From: Atopobiaceae bacterium
GTDB taxonomy: Bacteria; Actinomycetota; Coriobacteriia; Coriobacteriales; Atopobiaceae
Direction: 5' to 3'
Assembly (NCBI GenBank): GCA_902834555.1
Contig: CADFJN010000013.1
Coordinates: forward strand, 1 to 64,000
Length of the DNA: 64,000 nt
The notes under the pieces were generated by a model that saw nothing but the letters and a program-made list of their open reading frames with translations, did not search any database and had not been told where the DNA came from. Below are positions 50,751 to 59,017 of this stretch, in pieces; the stretch's first letter is position 1; each line of letters starts with the position of its first letter. A program made the translations under genes and the position numbers.

Positions 50751-51524
50751 ATGGAGAGAATGCCGGACATAGCCGTTGTGAACGTCTCGGGAGACCTGGA
50801 CGTGACGAGCGTTGGTGCGCTGAGAAGGACCATCGACGCGCTCATCGCCGACGGCTGCCGGCGCATTGTGCTCAACATGGATGACGTTGGCTTTGCGGAC
50901 TCCGCAGGGCTGGGCCTTGTGCTCTGCGAGCTGCGGCGCATGAGGTCCCTGGGTGGGCTGCTCTCTCTCACCAACGTGCGGCCGCGCGTGTACATGAGCC
51001 TGGCGCTCATGCGCATCGTGGACTACATGCCGGTCTCACGCGCGGGAAGCAAGCGGACCGTCTCGGAGCTCGATCCTTCCGTTCTGCCGCTGTGGCGTAC
51101 CACGTTTCCCGTGGACGCTGTGCACCTTGGCGAGGCCCGCGACCACGTGGGCGAGCTCATGCGCGGCATGCCCTTCTCGGAGGATGAAATCTTTGATATG
51201 ACGCTTGCGTGCGGAGAGGCGCTGGGCAACGCCGTCGACCACACCTGCGCCACGGGAGTGCTCGCTACCGTGACGGCCTACGACGACCGCATCGAGGTGG
51301 ATGTCGCAGATTGCGGCGAAGGCTTCGAGCTTGGCGCCAACGAGGAACCGCCCGAGACGGGCCCGGGCGCCGAGCGCGGGCGTGGCATTCGTCTGATGCG
51401 CCTTCTCACCGACGCCGTGTCGATTGCGCGCAAGCCCTCGGGGAAGGGGACCGTGGTGCGGCTGGTGAAGCTCGTGCCTGCGCGAGAGAAGATCGGCGTC
51501 GTGAGCGGCGGCGCCGGCGCGTAG
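50751..51524 (+). CDS. STAS (anti-anti-sigma) - HATPase (anti-sigma kinase) fusion protein
   Basis: 257 residues. Residues 1-95: STAS domain with phosphorylatable serine in 'GFADSAGLGLVLCEL' (S51). Residues ~115-250: RsbW/SpoIIAB-like HATPase with N-box 'LACGEALGNAVDHT' (E156, N160), G1 box 'DVADCGEGF' (D187) and G2 box 'AERGRGIRLMRLL'. Antagonist and kinase are usually separate proteins that switch partners around a sigma factor; here they are one chain, next to a likely cognate phosphatase. No sigma factor gene is in the window. ATG at 50751 follows GGGAAG; ATG at 50760 is possible. Confidence 0.87.
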   Translation: MERMPDIAVVNVSGDLDVTSVGALRRTIDALIADGCRRIVLNMDDVGFADSAGLGLVLCELRRMRSLGGLLSLTNVRPRVYMSLALMRIVDYMPVSRAGSKRTVSELDPSVLPLWRTTFPVDAVHLGEARDHVGELMRGMPFSEDEIFDMTLACGEALGNAVDHTCATGVLATVTAYDDRIEVDVADCGEGFELGANEEPPETGPGAERGRGIRLMRLLTDAVSIARKPSGKGTVVRLVKLVPAREKIGVVSGGAGA

Positions 51525-51555
51525 GGGTGCGGGGGCCGCTACGGCAGTCACCGGT

Positions 51556-51670
51556 GTCGCCGGAAGCCCCGTATTGTTGCAACTCTCGTCAAAACCTGCC
51601 CTCCGGAGACAATTTGTCGCCGGAGGAGCCCCCGTGTTGCAAATGGCGCCAATATTGGCGCTCCGGCGAC
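51556..51670. repeat. pair of 55-bp repeat units (locus b)
   Basis: b1 (51556-51610) and b2 (51616-51670) both start GTCGCCGGA and end CTCCGG(A/C)GAC, are separated by AATTT, and both carry TTGCA at unit position 22. The end of b1 and the start of b2 form the hairpin CCTCCGGAGAC/GTCGCCGGAGG. b2 has an inner GGCGCCAATATTGGCGC hairpin. Just downstream of the STAS-HATPase gene. Confidence 0.75.
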
Positions 51671-51685
51671 GAGAGAAGCCCACGC

Positions 51686-51715
51686 AACAAAAAGGCACCC
51701 GCCGGAGCGGGTGCC
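51686..51715 (-). terminator. terminator of the tRNA-Gly/tRNA-Cys transcript
   Basis: Minus strand: GGCACCCGC / GCGGGTGCC, 4-nt loop, followed by TTTTTGTT. Confidence 0.85.
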
Positions 51716-51724
51716 GATCTTTTC

Positions 51725-51798
51725 TGGAGGCGAAGCCCGGATTCGAACCGGGGGTAAGGGCTTTGCAGGCCCGTGCCTTACCACTTGGCCACTTCGCC
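51725..51798 (-). tRNA. tRNA-Cys (GCA)
   Basis: 74 nt with encoded CCA. Acceptor GGCGAAG/CTTCGCC, discriminator T, anticodon loop CTGCAAA giving GCA, T arm GGTTCGAATCC. Cotranscribed with tRNA-Gly 38 bp upstream. Only one cysteine tRNA gene is usual per genome. Confidence 0.95.
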
Positions 51799-51836
51799 AT
51801 ATGAAAAAGGCCGATTCACACCGGCCGGGAAATGCA

Positions 51837-51912
51837 TGGAGCGGGCTACGGGGTTCGAACCCGCGACCTCCACCTTGGCAAGGTGGCGCGCTACCAACTG
51901 CGCTAAGCCCGC
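51837..51912 (-). tRNA. tRNA-Gly (GCC)
   Basis: 76 nt with encoded CCA. Acceptor GCGGGCT/AGCCCGC, anticodon stem CCACC...GGTGG around TTGCCAA (anticodon GCC), T arm GGTTCGAACCC. Confidence 0.95.
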
Positions 51913-51924
51913 GATGCAGGGGAT

Positions 51925-51953
51925 AATATACGGGAACCATCGCGTCGATGCAA
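51925..51953 (-). promoter_or_regulatory. promoter of tRNA-Gly/tRNA-Cys
   Basis: Minus strand TTGCAT (51953-51948), 17-bp spacer, TATATT (51930-51925), 13 bp before the tRNA-Gly 5' end. A textbook layout. Confidence 0.75.
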
Positions 51954-52122
51954 GCGAGAATTTGAAATTTTTTGAGCGTCTTGTAAAAGCCGCAGGTAGA
52001 TGCCACAAATTGACGAGAAGAATCTCTGAAGACGTCGCTGGCGGTCGTGTCGTATGCTAAGAGGACGCGCGATTGCACCCGTGCCGCCGGATAGTCACCG
52101 CCCACCCAAAGGGAGACGCCCC

Positions 52123-53028
52123 ATGATCCTTAGCCTGCTCACGCTTCTCCTCATTGCCCTTATCGTCGAGGGCTTTGTCCGCGTGATCCGCTACTTTGCC
52201 GATTGGCTGCGCCAGGGCAGGAAGCTCGACGCGTCGGAGGTCTTGGAGGCGCACGAGGCAGAGGAGGCTGCCGAGAAGGTCGCCGAGCGCGACCTCAAGG
52301 GCATAGACGACAAGGCCGTCCCTCAGCGCCGCGCAACCGTCGTGCGCACCGAGCGCGATGCGATCGAGGCGTACCTCGACGAGATGCACTTGGGCTTCTA
52401 CCAGATCATCATCGTCTTCTTCCTGGGCTGTATCGCAGGCCTCTTTGTCGAGGAGGTCTGGATGTTCGTGACGGCAGGCCTCACGCAGAGCCGCGTGGGC
52501 CTGGTATGGGGGCCCTTCTCGCCACTTTATGGCTTTGGGGCCACGTTCCTCACGCTCATCTGCTTTGAGATGCGCCGCCACCACGCCAAGGGCTGGCAGA
52601 TCTTCCTCATCTCCATGGCGGTGGGTGGCATCCTGGAGCAGGTCACCGGCTGGTCGATGGCAACGCTCTTCCACGCCGAGTCCTGGACCTACGAGTATCT
52701 GCCCGACCACATCACCCAGTGGGTCGCCTGGCGCTTCCTCTTCTTTTGGGGCATCCTGGGACTCACCTGGTGCCGTGTGGTCATGCCGCCCCTGCTCTAC
52801 CGCATTGGCATGCCCACCTCTCACCGCCAGCTGGTCTTTGTGATCCTGGTGAGCGTCTACCTTGCGGCGGACATCTGGATGACGCTCGCATGCTTCAACC
52901 GCAAGACGGCGCGCGACGCCGGCGTCCCCGCGAGCAACGCCTTCGAGCAGTGGGTAGACGAGCACTACACGGACGAGTTCATAGCCAACCGCTTCCAGAA
53001 CCTCGTCATTGGGGGCGACGAGCAGTGA
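52123..53028 (+). CDS. multi-pass membrane protein, putative CmpB-like (ABC_trans_CmpB) family
   Basis: 301 residues. N-terminal helix 'MILSLLTLLLIALIVEGFVRVI', a charged cytosolic segment (~30-90), then a block of about five helices from 'HLGFYQIIIVFFLGCIAGLFVEEVW' through 'GPFSPLYGFGATFLTLICFEMRR', 'GGILEQVTGWSMATLFHAESWTYEY' and 'AWRFLFFWGILGLTWCRVVMPPLLYRI'. The 'GPFSPLYGFG' and 'E...W.Y' pattern is that of PF06541-type putative permeases of unknown function. ATG at 52123 follows AAAGGGAGA. Its stop overlaps the GTG start of the next gene. Confidence 0.72.
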   Translation: MILSLLTLLLIALIVEGFVRVIRYFADWLRQGRKLDASEVLEAHEAEEAAEKVAERDLKGIDDKAVPQRRATVVRTERDAIEAYLDEMHLGFYQIIIVFFLGCIAGLFVEEVWMFVTAGLTQSRVGLVWGPFSPLYGFGATFLTLICFEMRRHHAKGWQIFLISMAVGGILEQVTGWSMATLFHAESWTYEYLPDHITQWVAWRFLFFWGILGLTWCRVVMPPLLYRIGMPTSHRQLVFVILVSVYLAADIWMTLACFNRKTARDAGVPASNAFEQWVDEHYTDEFIANRFQNLVIGGDEQ

Positions 53029-54308
53029 CGTCCGACCGCATGATGCCACGGTCTGCCGCGCAGGTGCAGGCCACGGGCGGCGCGGGCGCGCCTGTCCCTG
53101 CCCGCGATGTCTACCTGGACTACGCTGCCGCCACGCCGCTAGACCCCAGGGTCCTCTCGGCCATGGAGCCCTACCTCACGCGCTGCTTCGAGAACCCCTC
53201 GGCCCCGTACGCCCGCGCCCGCGCGGCGCGAGATGCCGTTGAGGGAGCGCGGGCGGACATTGCGCACCTCATGGGCGCCAAGCCAGATGGCGTCATCTTC
53301 ACCGCTGGCGCCACCGAGGCCAACAACCTTGCCTTTGCGGCAGCGGACGGTGGCGCTGTGACCGACGCCGCCGAGCATGAGTCCGTCCTCGCCTGTGCCA
53401 AGGCGCGCGGCGCCGTGGTTGTGGGCGTGGACGCAGACGGCCGCGTTGACCCGGAGCGCCTGTGCGCGACCATTGGCCCCACCACGCAGCTTGTCTCGGT
53501 GGAGCTTGCAAATGGCGAGGTTGGTGCCGTGCAGCCCGTGCGTGAGATAGCCCGAAGGGTTGCCGCGGTGCGCCAGAAGCGCCTTGCCGAGGGAAGCCGC
53601 GTGCCCCTCTGGCTTCACACGGATGCCTCGCAGGCGGCCGGGTCACTCTCGTGCAACGTGACCTCGCTTGGGGCCGACATGGTCACCCTCTCCGCCGCCA
53701 AGGTCTATGGCCCCAAGCAGGTGGGCGTCCTCTGGGCGGGGGAGGGCGTGCGCCTGCGCCCGCTGGTCCTTGGTGGCGGCCAGGAGGGTGGCGTGCGCTC
53801 CGGCACCGAGAACGTTGCCGGTGCGGTGGGGTTCGCTGCCGCGCTCGCAATCGCGCAGGGCTGCCGCGCCGAGGAGTGCCGCCGCGAGGAGGCGCTGCGT
53901 TCGCGGCTTGAGCGCGCCCTTGCGGACGAGTTCCCCGGCATGGTGGTCTCGGGGCCGAGAAGCCCCAAGCACCGCCTTCCCGGGCTTCTCCACGTGAGCT
54001 TCCCCGGCCTCGAGGCCAGGCGCCTGGTGGTGCTTCTCGAGCGCCGCGGGGTCTCTGTTGGGACGGGCAGCGCCTGCGCGGCCAGCCGCATGCGCGAGAG
54101 CCACGTCCTTCACGCCATGGGGCTGCCTCCGGAGGTCTCGGCGGGGAGCCTCCGCATCACGATGGGTCGGCAAACCAGCATGTACGACATCGACTACGCG
54201 GCCGCGCAGATCGCAGACGCCGTGCGCACGGAGATGCGGCGCACGGGCCTCTCCCAGGACGACATGCTCGGCCGTGCCGGTGGGCTGGCCGTGGGGAGGC
54301 GGCGCTAA
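53025..54308 (+). CDS. cysteine desulfurase (NifS/IscS-like)
   Basis: 427 residues. Class V aminotransferase fold removing sulfur from L-cysteine; the adjacent mnmA makes it the probable sulfur donor for tRNA 2-thiolation. Visible: 'VYLDYAAATPLDPRVL', 'FTAGATEANNLAF', 'DAAEHESVLACAK', 'LHTDASQAAG', PLP lysine K226 in 'SAAKVYGPKQVG' (Ala where IscS-type enzymes have His before the Lys), 'GGGQEGGVRSGTENVA' and catalytic C351 in 'GTGSACAAS'. GTG at 53025 follows GGGGG and overlaps the previous stop (GTGA); ATG at 53040 is an alternative. It overlaps mnmA by one base. Confidence 0.9.
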   Translation: MTSDRMMPRSAAQVQATGGAGAPVPARDVYLDYAAATPLDPRVLSAMEPYLTRCFENPSAPYARARAARDAVEGARADIAHLMGAKPDGVIFTAGATEANNLAFAAADGGAVTDAAEHESVLACAKARGAVVVGVDADGRVDPERLCATIGPTTQLVSVELANGEVGAVQPVREIARRVAAVRQKRLAEGSRVPLWLHTDASQAAGSLSCNVTSLGADMVTLSAAKVYGPKQVGVLWAGEGVRLRPLVLGGGQEGGVRSGTENVAGAVGFAAALAIAQGCRAEECRREEALRSRLERALADEFPGMVVSGPRSPKHRLPGLLHVSFPGLEARRLVVLLERRGVSVGTGSACAASRMRESHVLHAMGLPPEVSAGSLRITMGRQTSMYDIDYAAAQIADAVRTEMRRTGLSQDDMLGRAGGLAVGRRR

Positions 54309-55399
54309 TGGGCGAGAAGGTCTTTCTCGGCCTCTCCGGAGGCGTGGACTCGGCGCTCTCGGCCGCGCTCCTTGTGGAGCAGGGCTATGACGTCACGGCC
54401 GTCTACATGCGCAACTGGTCGCGCGACCTGCCGGGGTACCGCTGCCCCTGGGCCGACGACCTCGCGGACGCCGAGCGCGTTGCCGTGACCCTGGGCATTG
54501 GCCTCGAGGTCTGGAACTGCGAGGAGGAGTATCAGCGCACTGTCGTGGACTACCTGGTGGACGCCTACGCGCGTGGCCTCACGCCCAACCCAGACGTGAT
54601 GTGCAACCAGACCGTCAAGTTTGGCACCTTTGCCGACCGTGCCTTTGCGCGTGGCGCGGACCTCATTGCCACGGGGCACTACGCCCGCGTGCGCAAAGAC
54701 CCGCAGTCGGGCTCGACCCAGCTCCTGCGCGCCGTTGACGAGCACAAGGACCAGACCTACTTCCTCTGGCGCGTGGGCGAGGAGGCCTTCTCGCGCACGC
54801 TCTTCCCCGTGGGCGACGTGCGCGACAAGGCCGAGGTGCGCCGAATGTGCGCCGAGAGGGGCCTGGGCGTGGAGTCCAAGCCGGATTCTGACGGCATCTG
54901 CTTTGTGGGGCCCGTGGGCATAAGGACCTTCCTCCTGGACACGCTCGAGCGCCGAGCCGGCGACATCGTTGAGTGGGAGACGGGCCGCGTCCTGGGCCAC
55001 CACGACGGCGCCTTCCTGTTCACGGTGGGGCAGCGCAAGGGCCTTGACCTGGGCGGTGGCCCTGCTCGCTATGTGGTCTCGACGGACACCGAGAAGAACG
55101 TGGTCTACGTGACCGCGGACCCTGCGTGCCCCGGCCTGTGGTGCACGCAGCTCGACCTCTCCGACGTGCACTGGATTTCCGGCAAGGCGCCCGCGGACGG
55201 CGAGTACCTGGTGAGGACGAGGCACACGGGGGAGCTGCGGCCTGCCCGCGTGGTGGCGCTCGACGGTGGGCGCGCCCGCGTAAGCTTTCCCGAGCCCGTG
55301 CGCACGGTGGCCCCAGGGCAGTCCGCCGTCATCTATGGGGGTCTCGTCTGCCTGGGCGGAGGAATCGTGGAACCAAACCCGGTGGCCTATAATCGATGA
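54308..55399 (+). CDS. mnmA: tRNA-specific 2-thiouridylase
   Basis: Inserts sulfur at U34 of Glu, Gln and Lys tRNAs using ATP and a persulfide relay. 363 residues. PP-loop 'LGLSGGVDSALSAALL' (residues 8-23), catalytic cysteines C99 ('PDVMCNQTVKFG') and C198 ('SDGICFVG'), 'ATGHYARV', 'DQTYFLWRV' and the C-terminal 'FTVGQRKGLDLGGG' barrel region. One-base overlap with the cysteine desulfurase, matching function. Confidence 0.95.
   Translation: MGEKVFLGLSGGVDSALSAALLVEQGYDVTAVYMRNWSRDLPGYRCPWADDLADAERVAVTLGIGLEVWNCEEEYQRTVVDYLVDAYARGLTPNPDVMCNQTVKFGTFADRAFARGADLIATGHYARVRKDPQSGSTQLLRAVDEHKDQTYFLWRVGEEAFSRTLFPVGDVRDKAEVRRMCAERGLGVESKPDSDGICFVGPVGIRTFLLDTLERRAGDIVEWETGRVLGHHDGAFLFTVGQRKGLDLGGGPARYVVSTDTEKNVVYVTADPACPGLWCTQLDLSDVHWISGKAPADGEYLVRTRHTGELRPARVVALDGGRARVSFPEPVRTVAPGQSAVIYGGLVCLGGGIVEPNPVAYNR
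55388..55393 (+). promoter_or_regulatory. consensus -10 at the end of mnmA
   Basis: Perfect TATAAT, 76 bp before the next start codon. The -35 position (TCGTGG) is poor. Confidence 0.4.
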
Positions 55400-55468
55400 G
55401 TTAGCTCTAGTGATGTAGTCGGTCTACGCCCACGGCGCTTGCCTGGGGCTGGCGGGTCGGAGGTGCTT

Positions 55469-56806
55469 GTGGCTGAGGACGCCGATAAGAACGCCCCTGT
55501 GGCGCAAAAGCGCCCCAAGGCTCCAAAGCCGCAGGTCGTTGGCGCCAAAGTGAGTGTCGGCAAGCCAAAGCCCAAGGCTGCCCCCAAGGCTGCCGCCGGC
55601 GCCGCCCAAAAAGCTGCGACGGGCGCGGGCGCAAAGGTCAAGTACCGCGTCAGCGCCGCGAAGGCGGTCTCCGCACAGGACCGCGAGGCCGACAAGCAGA
55701 GCATGGGCCAGGTGCACAAGAGCCTGGTATTTCTCGGCATCGTCACGCTTGCCTACCTGGCGTACCTTATCTTCTCCGGCCAGATGGACGTGTTTCTCAG
55801 CAGCCTCTCGCAGGTCGACAGCTCCTGGATCCTGCGTGGCGCCCTCTGCTACCTGGTCTACTACGTGATTGGCGTCTCGGCCTACGTGCTCTCGGTGATC
55901 ACGGACCCCAACTCTCCCGTTGGCGTATGCGACCTCATGAGCGTTGAGGCGGCAGGCATCTTCTTCATGAACCTCACGCCCAACGGCATGGGTGCCGCAC
56001 CAGCTCAGATCTACCGCCTTACCCGCTCGGGCCTTTCCGTTGGCGGCGCCGGCGCGCTCCACTCCACGCGCTTCATCATGTACGAGGCGGGCGAGGGCAT
56101 CTTTGCGGCCATCATGCTCATCTTCCGGCTTGACTACTTCCTCAACTCCTTTGGCGACTTCATCATCATTGGCATCCTGCTCTTTGCCTTCAAGATTCTG
56201 GAGTGCGTGGTGCTGTTTGCCATCTGCGCGTACCCCAAGTTCTTCTCGAGCATTGGCAACTGGGTGCTGCGCTTTGCCAACAAGCATGGGTGGGTGAAGG
56301 ACTACGACCACTGGTACCAGGTCGTGAACAACCAGATCATGGAGTTCTCCGACGGCTTCAAGTCTGCCGCCAAGAACAAGGGTGACCTCATTGGCGTGCT
56401 GGCGCTCACCCTGCTGCAGCTGGGCTGCCTCTACGCGCTGCCGTGGTTTGTGCTCAATGCCTTTGGCAAGAAGGCCGACCTCATCACCTGCCTGGCGTCC
56501 GGCTCGATGCTCGAGCTGCTCACCTCCGCCATCCCGCTGCCCGGCGGCACCGGCGGCGCCGAGGGCGGCTTTGCGCTGCTCTTTGGTGGGATGTTTGGGG
56601 CGCAGGCTTCGGCGGGCTTCGTGCTCTGGCGTGCCATCGAGTATTTCCTGCCCACGCTGTGTGCGGCGCCGCTCCTGGGCCTGCGCTCGACCAGCGGCGA
56701 GAGCATCAACCACCGCTTCAAGCGCTATGGCGCACGTTTGCGTAGACTCTTCTCGCGCAGAGGTGGCGGCAAGGGCTCTGGTGGCATCAAGATCACGTTC
56801 AAGTAG
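55469..56806 (+). CDS. UPF0104/YbhN-type integral membrane protein (MprF flippase-like)
   Basis: 445 residues. An Ala/Lys/Pro-rich cytosolic N-terminus (~1-75, basic), then six to eight transmembrane helices: 'SLVFLGIVTLAYLAYLIFSG', 'GALCYLVYYVIGVSAYVLSVI', 'VEAAGIFFMNLTPNGMGAAPAQIYRLTRSG' (the family's N-x-x-PxG-x-G loop), and 'AIPLPGGTGGAEGGFALLFGGMFG'. The family corresponds to the lipid-flippase half of MprF; no aminoacyl-transferase half is present. GTG at 55469 follows CGGAGG; GTG 55463 is possible. Ends with a basic tail. Confidence 0.82.
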   Translation: MAEDADKNAPVAQKRPKAPKPQVVGAKVSVGKPKPKAAPKAAAGAAQKAATGAGAKVKYRVSAAKAVSAQDREADKQSMGQVHKSLVFLGIVTLAYLAYLIFSGQMDVFLSSLSQVDSSWILRGALCYLVYYVIGVSAYVLSVITDPNSPVGVCDLMSVEAAGIFFMNLTPNGMGAAPAQIYRLTRSGLSVGGAGALHSTRFIMYEAGEGIFAAIMLIFRLDYFLNSFGDFIIIGILLFAFKILECVVLFAICAYPKFFSSIGNWVLRFANKHGWVKDYDHWYQVVNNQIMEFSDGFKSAAKNKGDLIGVLALTLLQLGCLYALPWFVLNAFGKKADLITCLASGSMLELLTSAIPLPGGTGGAEGGFALLFGGMFGAQASAGFVLWRAIEYFLPTLCAAPLLGLRSTSGESINHRFKRYGARLRRLFSRRGGGKGSGGIKITFK

Positions 56807-56810
56807 AGAG

Positions 56811-56845
56811 GCGGCGGGAAGCGCGTGTGGCTTCCCGCCGCTTTC
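56811..56845 (+). terminator. terminator between convergent genes
   Basis: GCGGCGGGAAG / CTTCCCGCCGC, 9-nt loop, followed by TTTC. It serves the flippase-like gene and may also act on the convergent dehydrogenase transcript. Confidence 0.6.
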
Positions 56846-56869
56846 GTAACGTGTGCCGGTCGTGTGACG

Positions 56870-57814
56870 CTACCAGGAGACCTTGGCGATGTTCTCCTCG
56901 ATGTGCCTGCAGCTTGCCTGCCAGCGCTCCTGCTCGTGCTGCGTCATGGTGGGGACAATGACCTTCTCGACGCCGCCCGCGCCAATCACGCAGGGCAGCG
57001 ACGCGTAGTGGCCCGAGACGCCGTAGACGCCCTCGACGAGGGTCGAGACGGGCGTCACGAGCTTGGTGTCGCCCAGGATGGCCTCGATGATTGCAACGGT
57101 TCCGTTGGCGATGGAGTACTCGGTACAGGCCTTGCCCACCATGGTGGTGTAGCCGCCGCGCACGGCCTGCATCTCGAGCGCGTCCCGGTCGAGCGTGACG
57201 CCAGTCTGGGCCTCCAGCTCCTCGGGCGTGAGGCAGCCAAAGGTGACGTGCGACCACAGGGCAAACTCGGAGAAGCCGTGCTCGCCGAGCATCCAGGCGT
57301 TGATCGATGCCTGGTTGAGGCCGGTCGCACCGGCAAGCGCGTGCTTGAAGCGAGCGGAGTCGAGCGTGGTGCCCGAGCCCAGGACGCGGCGAGGGTCGCA
57401 GCCCGCGAGGTCGCGTATCTCGGTGGCAATCACGTCGTTGGGGTTGGCGACGCTCACCCAGATGCCCGTGAAGCCCGCGTCCTCTATGCGGCGGACGAAC
57501 TTCTTGGGCTCCTCTGTTGTGGGGGCCAGCTCGCCGTCGCGGTCGGTGCGGGCGGCGTCCACGTGGCCCGCGGCGTTGACAATGACGTCGCAGCAGGCCA
57601 GCTCCTCGTAGCGGTCATCGCACTCGACAACGCGCGCGGGACGGGGGTAGAAGCTCATGGCGTCAAGGAGGTCGTTCTCCTGCGCGCGGCAGAGCTTCTC
57701 GTTTGTGTCAGAGAGGCGTATCTCGTCCACAAGGCCCTGTGCGAGCAGCGCGTTTGCGACGTGCGCTCCCACGTGGCTGCAGCCGATGATGCCGACGGTC
57801 GTGTGTGTTGCCAT
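56870..57814 (-). CDS. L-lactate / L-2-hydroxyacid dehydrogenase
   Basis: 314 residues, lactate/malate dehydrogenase superfamily. NAD fold 'VGIIGCSHVGAHVANALLAQGLVDEIRLSDTNE', 'VIVNAAGHVD', 'GIWVSVANPNDVIATEI', 'VLGSGTTLDSARFKHAL' (substrate Arg region) and catalytic His in 'MLGEHGFSEFALWSHV'. The family style is closest to L-2-hydroxyisocaproate-type dehydrogenases; reduction of pyruvate or a branched 2-oxoacid is likely. It could be co-transcribed with the DUF389 gene 51 bp upstream. Confidence 0.87.
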   Translation of the reverse strand: MATHTTVGIIGCSHVGAHVANALLAQGLVDEIRLSDTNEKLCRAQENDLLDAMSFYPRPARVVECDDRYEELACCDVIVNAAGHVDAARTDRDGELAPTTEEPKKFVRRIEDAGFTGIWVSVANPNDVIATEIRDLAGCDPRRVLGSGTTLDSARFKHALAGATGLNQASINAWMLGEHGFSEFALWSHVTFGCLTPEELEAQTGVTLDRDALEMQAVRGGYTTMVGKACTEYSIANGTVAIIEAILGDTKLVTPVSTLVEGVYGVSGHYASLPCVIGAGGVEKVIVPTMTQHEQERWQASCRHIEENIAKVSW

Positions 57815-57865
57815 ATCCTGTTCTCCTGCTCCTTGCGTGATGGTTGTGTTCCGCCGCCCATTGTC

Positions 57866-59017
57866 TCACTCGGCACCGGGGCTTGCGGTGTCTGTGGTGA
57901 AGCGGACCTCGTCCACGCTGGGGACGTGCACGCGAATGAGCGCCGTCGCGCGGTTCTGCTCGTCTGCGGAGAGCGTGCGGGCGCTGGTCACCGTTGCCAC
58001 AATCCGTTCGTTTGGCTGCGAGGAGCCTGATGCGTAGCTGTACTCGGTTCCCACGGAATAGCGCTCGACCTCGGGCTGCACCGCCTTGAGCTCCTGCGTT
58101 GTGAGAGCGGTCTCGTACTGGTCCGAGGCCTGGGAGGGGGTTGCCGTTGCGTCCTTGGCGTGCTGCTGGATTGTCTCTTGGACCACACCGGTCGTCACCA
58201 TAAGGCAGGGGATCGCAAAGACGAGCGTCCCAATGATGACGTTCCTGCGCAGGTGACGCGATATGGCCACGGCCTCCTCACTCTCCTGTGGGGTTACGAC
58301 ACCGTCGTCGTTGATGTCTCGGTGGAGCGGCACATGCAGGAGGAGCAGCACGACTTCTGCGGCGAGCGCGATGAACACAACGTTGACGCCAAACTCGTAG
58401 ATTGCGCCAGCGAAGCGCGTGAGGCTCTGCTGTGCGATGCCGTAGCCGGCCGAGCACAGGGGCGGCATGAGGGCGGTTGCCACGGCAACGCCTGCAATGA
58501 GGGTCGAGGGCTCCTGCTTGCGGGAGTTGCCGAGCCCGCCCGCGAAGCCGCCGGCAAGGGCGATGAGCAGGTCCCAGATTGTGGGCGTCGAGTTGTCGAG
58601 GAGGGCGCTGGTCTCGTAGGGGATAGGCGTGAGGAGGAAGTAGAGGGTGGAGGTCGCAAGGCAGATGAGCATCTGGAGTGCCAGGCCGGCGACCGCATTG
58701 CGCAGAAGGCGCCTGTCGGCCGTTGCGACGGCGTAGGAGATGGCTAGCACCGAGCCCATGAGCGGGCAGATGAGCATGGCGCCCACGATGGCCTCGGTGG
58801 AGTCCGTGTTGAGGCCAATCGAGGCAATGAGCATGGCAACGATGAGGATGCACATGTGCGTGCCGTCGAGCTTCGATCCGCCCACGAAGCGTTTGCGGAT
58901 CTGCGGCCAGGAAGCGCGACCTTCGCGCACGTCGAAGGCGCGCCTGAGGGCTGCGATGCCCCGACGTGCCCAGCTTGCGCCAGTGCTCGTGTCTGCTGCT
59001 TTGCCCTTCTCGGCCAT
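57866..59017 (-). CDS. DUF389 multi-pass membrane protein with EF-hand-like loop
   Basis: 383 residues. DUF389 signature helices: 'MCILIVAMLIASIGLNTDSTEAIVGAMLICPLMGSVLAISYAVATAD', 'LLIALAGGFAGGLGNSRKQEPSTLIAGVAVATALMPPLCSAGYGIA'. Between the later helices lies 'HRDINDDGVVTPQESEEA' (D234-E245), which fits the 12-residue EF-hand calcium loop. The C-terminal ~110 residues are soluble. Function of the family is unknown. The start at 59017 follows AGAGGTG on the minus strand; the longer frame upstream is not credible. Confidence 0.82.
   Translation of the reverse strand: MAEKGKAADTSTGASWARRGIAALRRAFDVREGRASWPQIRKRFVGGSKLDGTHMCILIVAMLIASIGLNTDSTEAIVGAMLICPLMGSVLAISYAVATADRRLLRNAVAGLALQMLICLATSTLYFLLTPIPYETSALLDNSTPTIWDLLIALAGGFAGGLGNSRKQEPSTLIAGVAVATALMPPLCSAGYGIAQQSLTRFAGAIYEFGVNVVFIALAAEVVLLLLHVPLHRDINDDGVVTPQESEEAVAISRHLRRNVIIGTLVFAIPCLMVTTGVVQETIQQHAKDATATPSQASDQYETALTTQELKAVQPEVERYSVGTEYSYASGSSQPNERIVATVTSARTLSADEQNRATALIRVHVPSVDEVRFTTDTASPGAE

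Noticed and set aside
51556..51670. CRISPR-like array
   Set aside because: Only two units per locus, the 5-bp 'spacer' is the loop of a hairpin, and no cas genes exist in the window.
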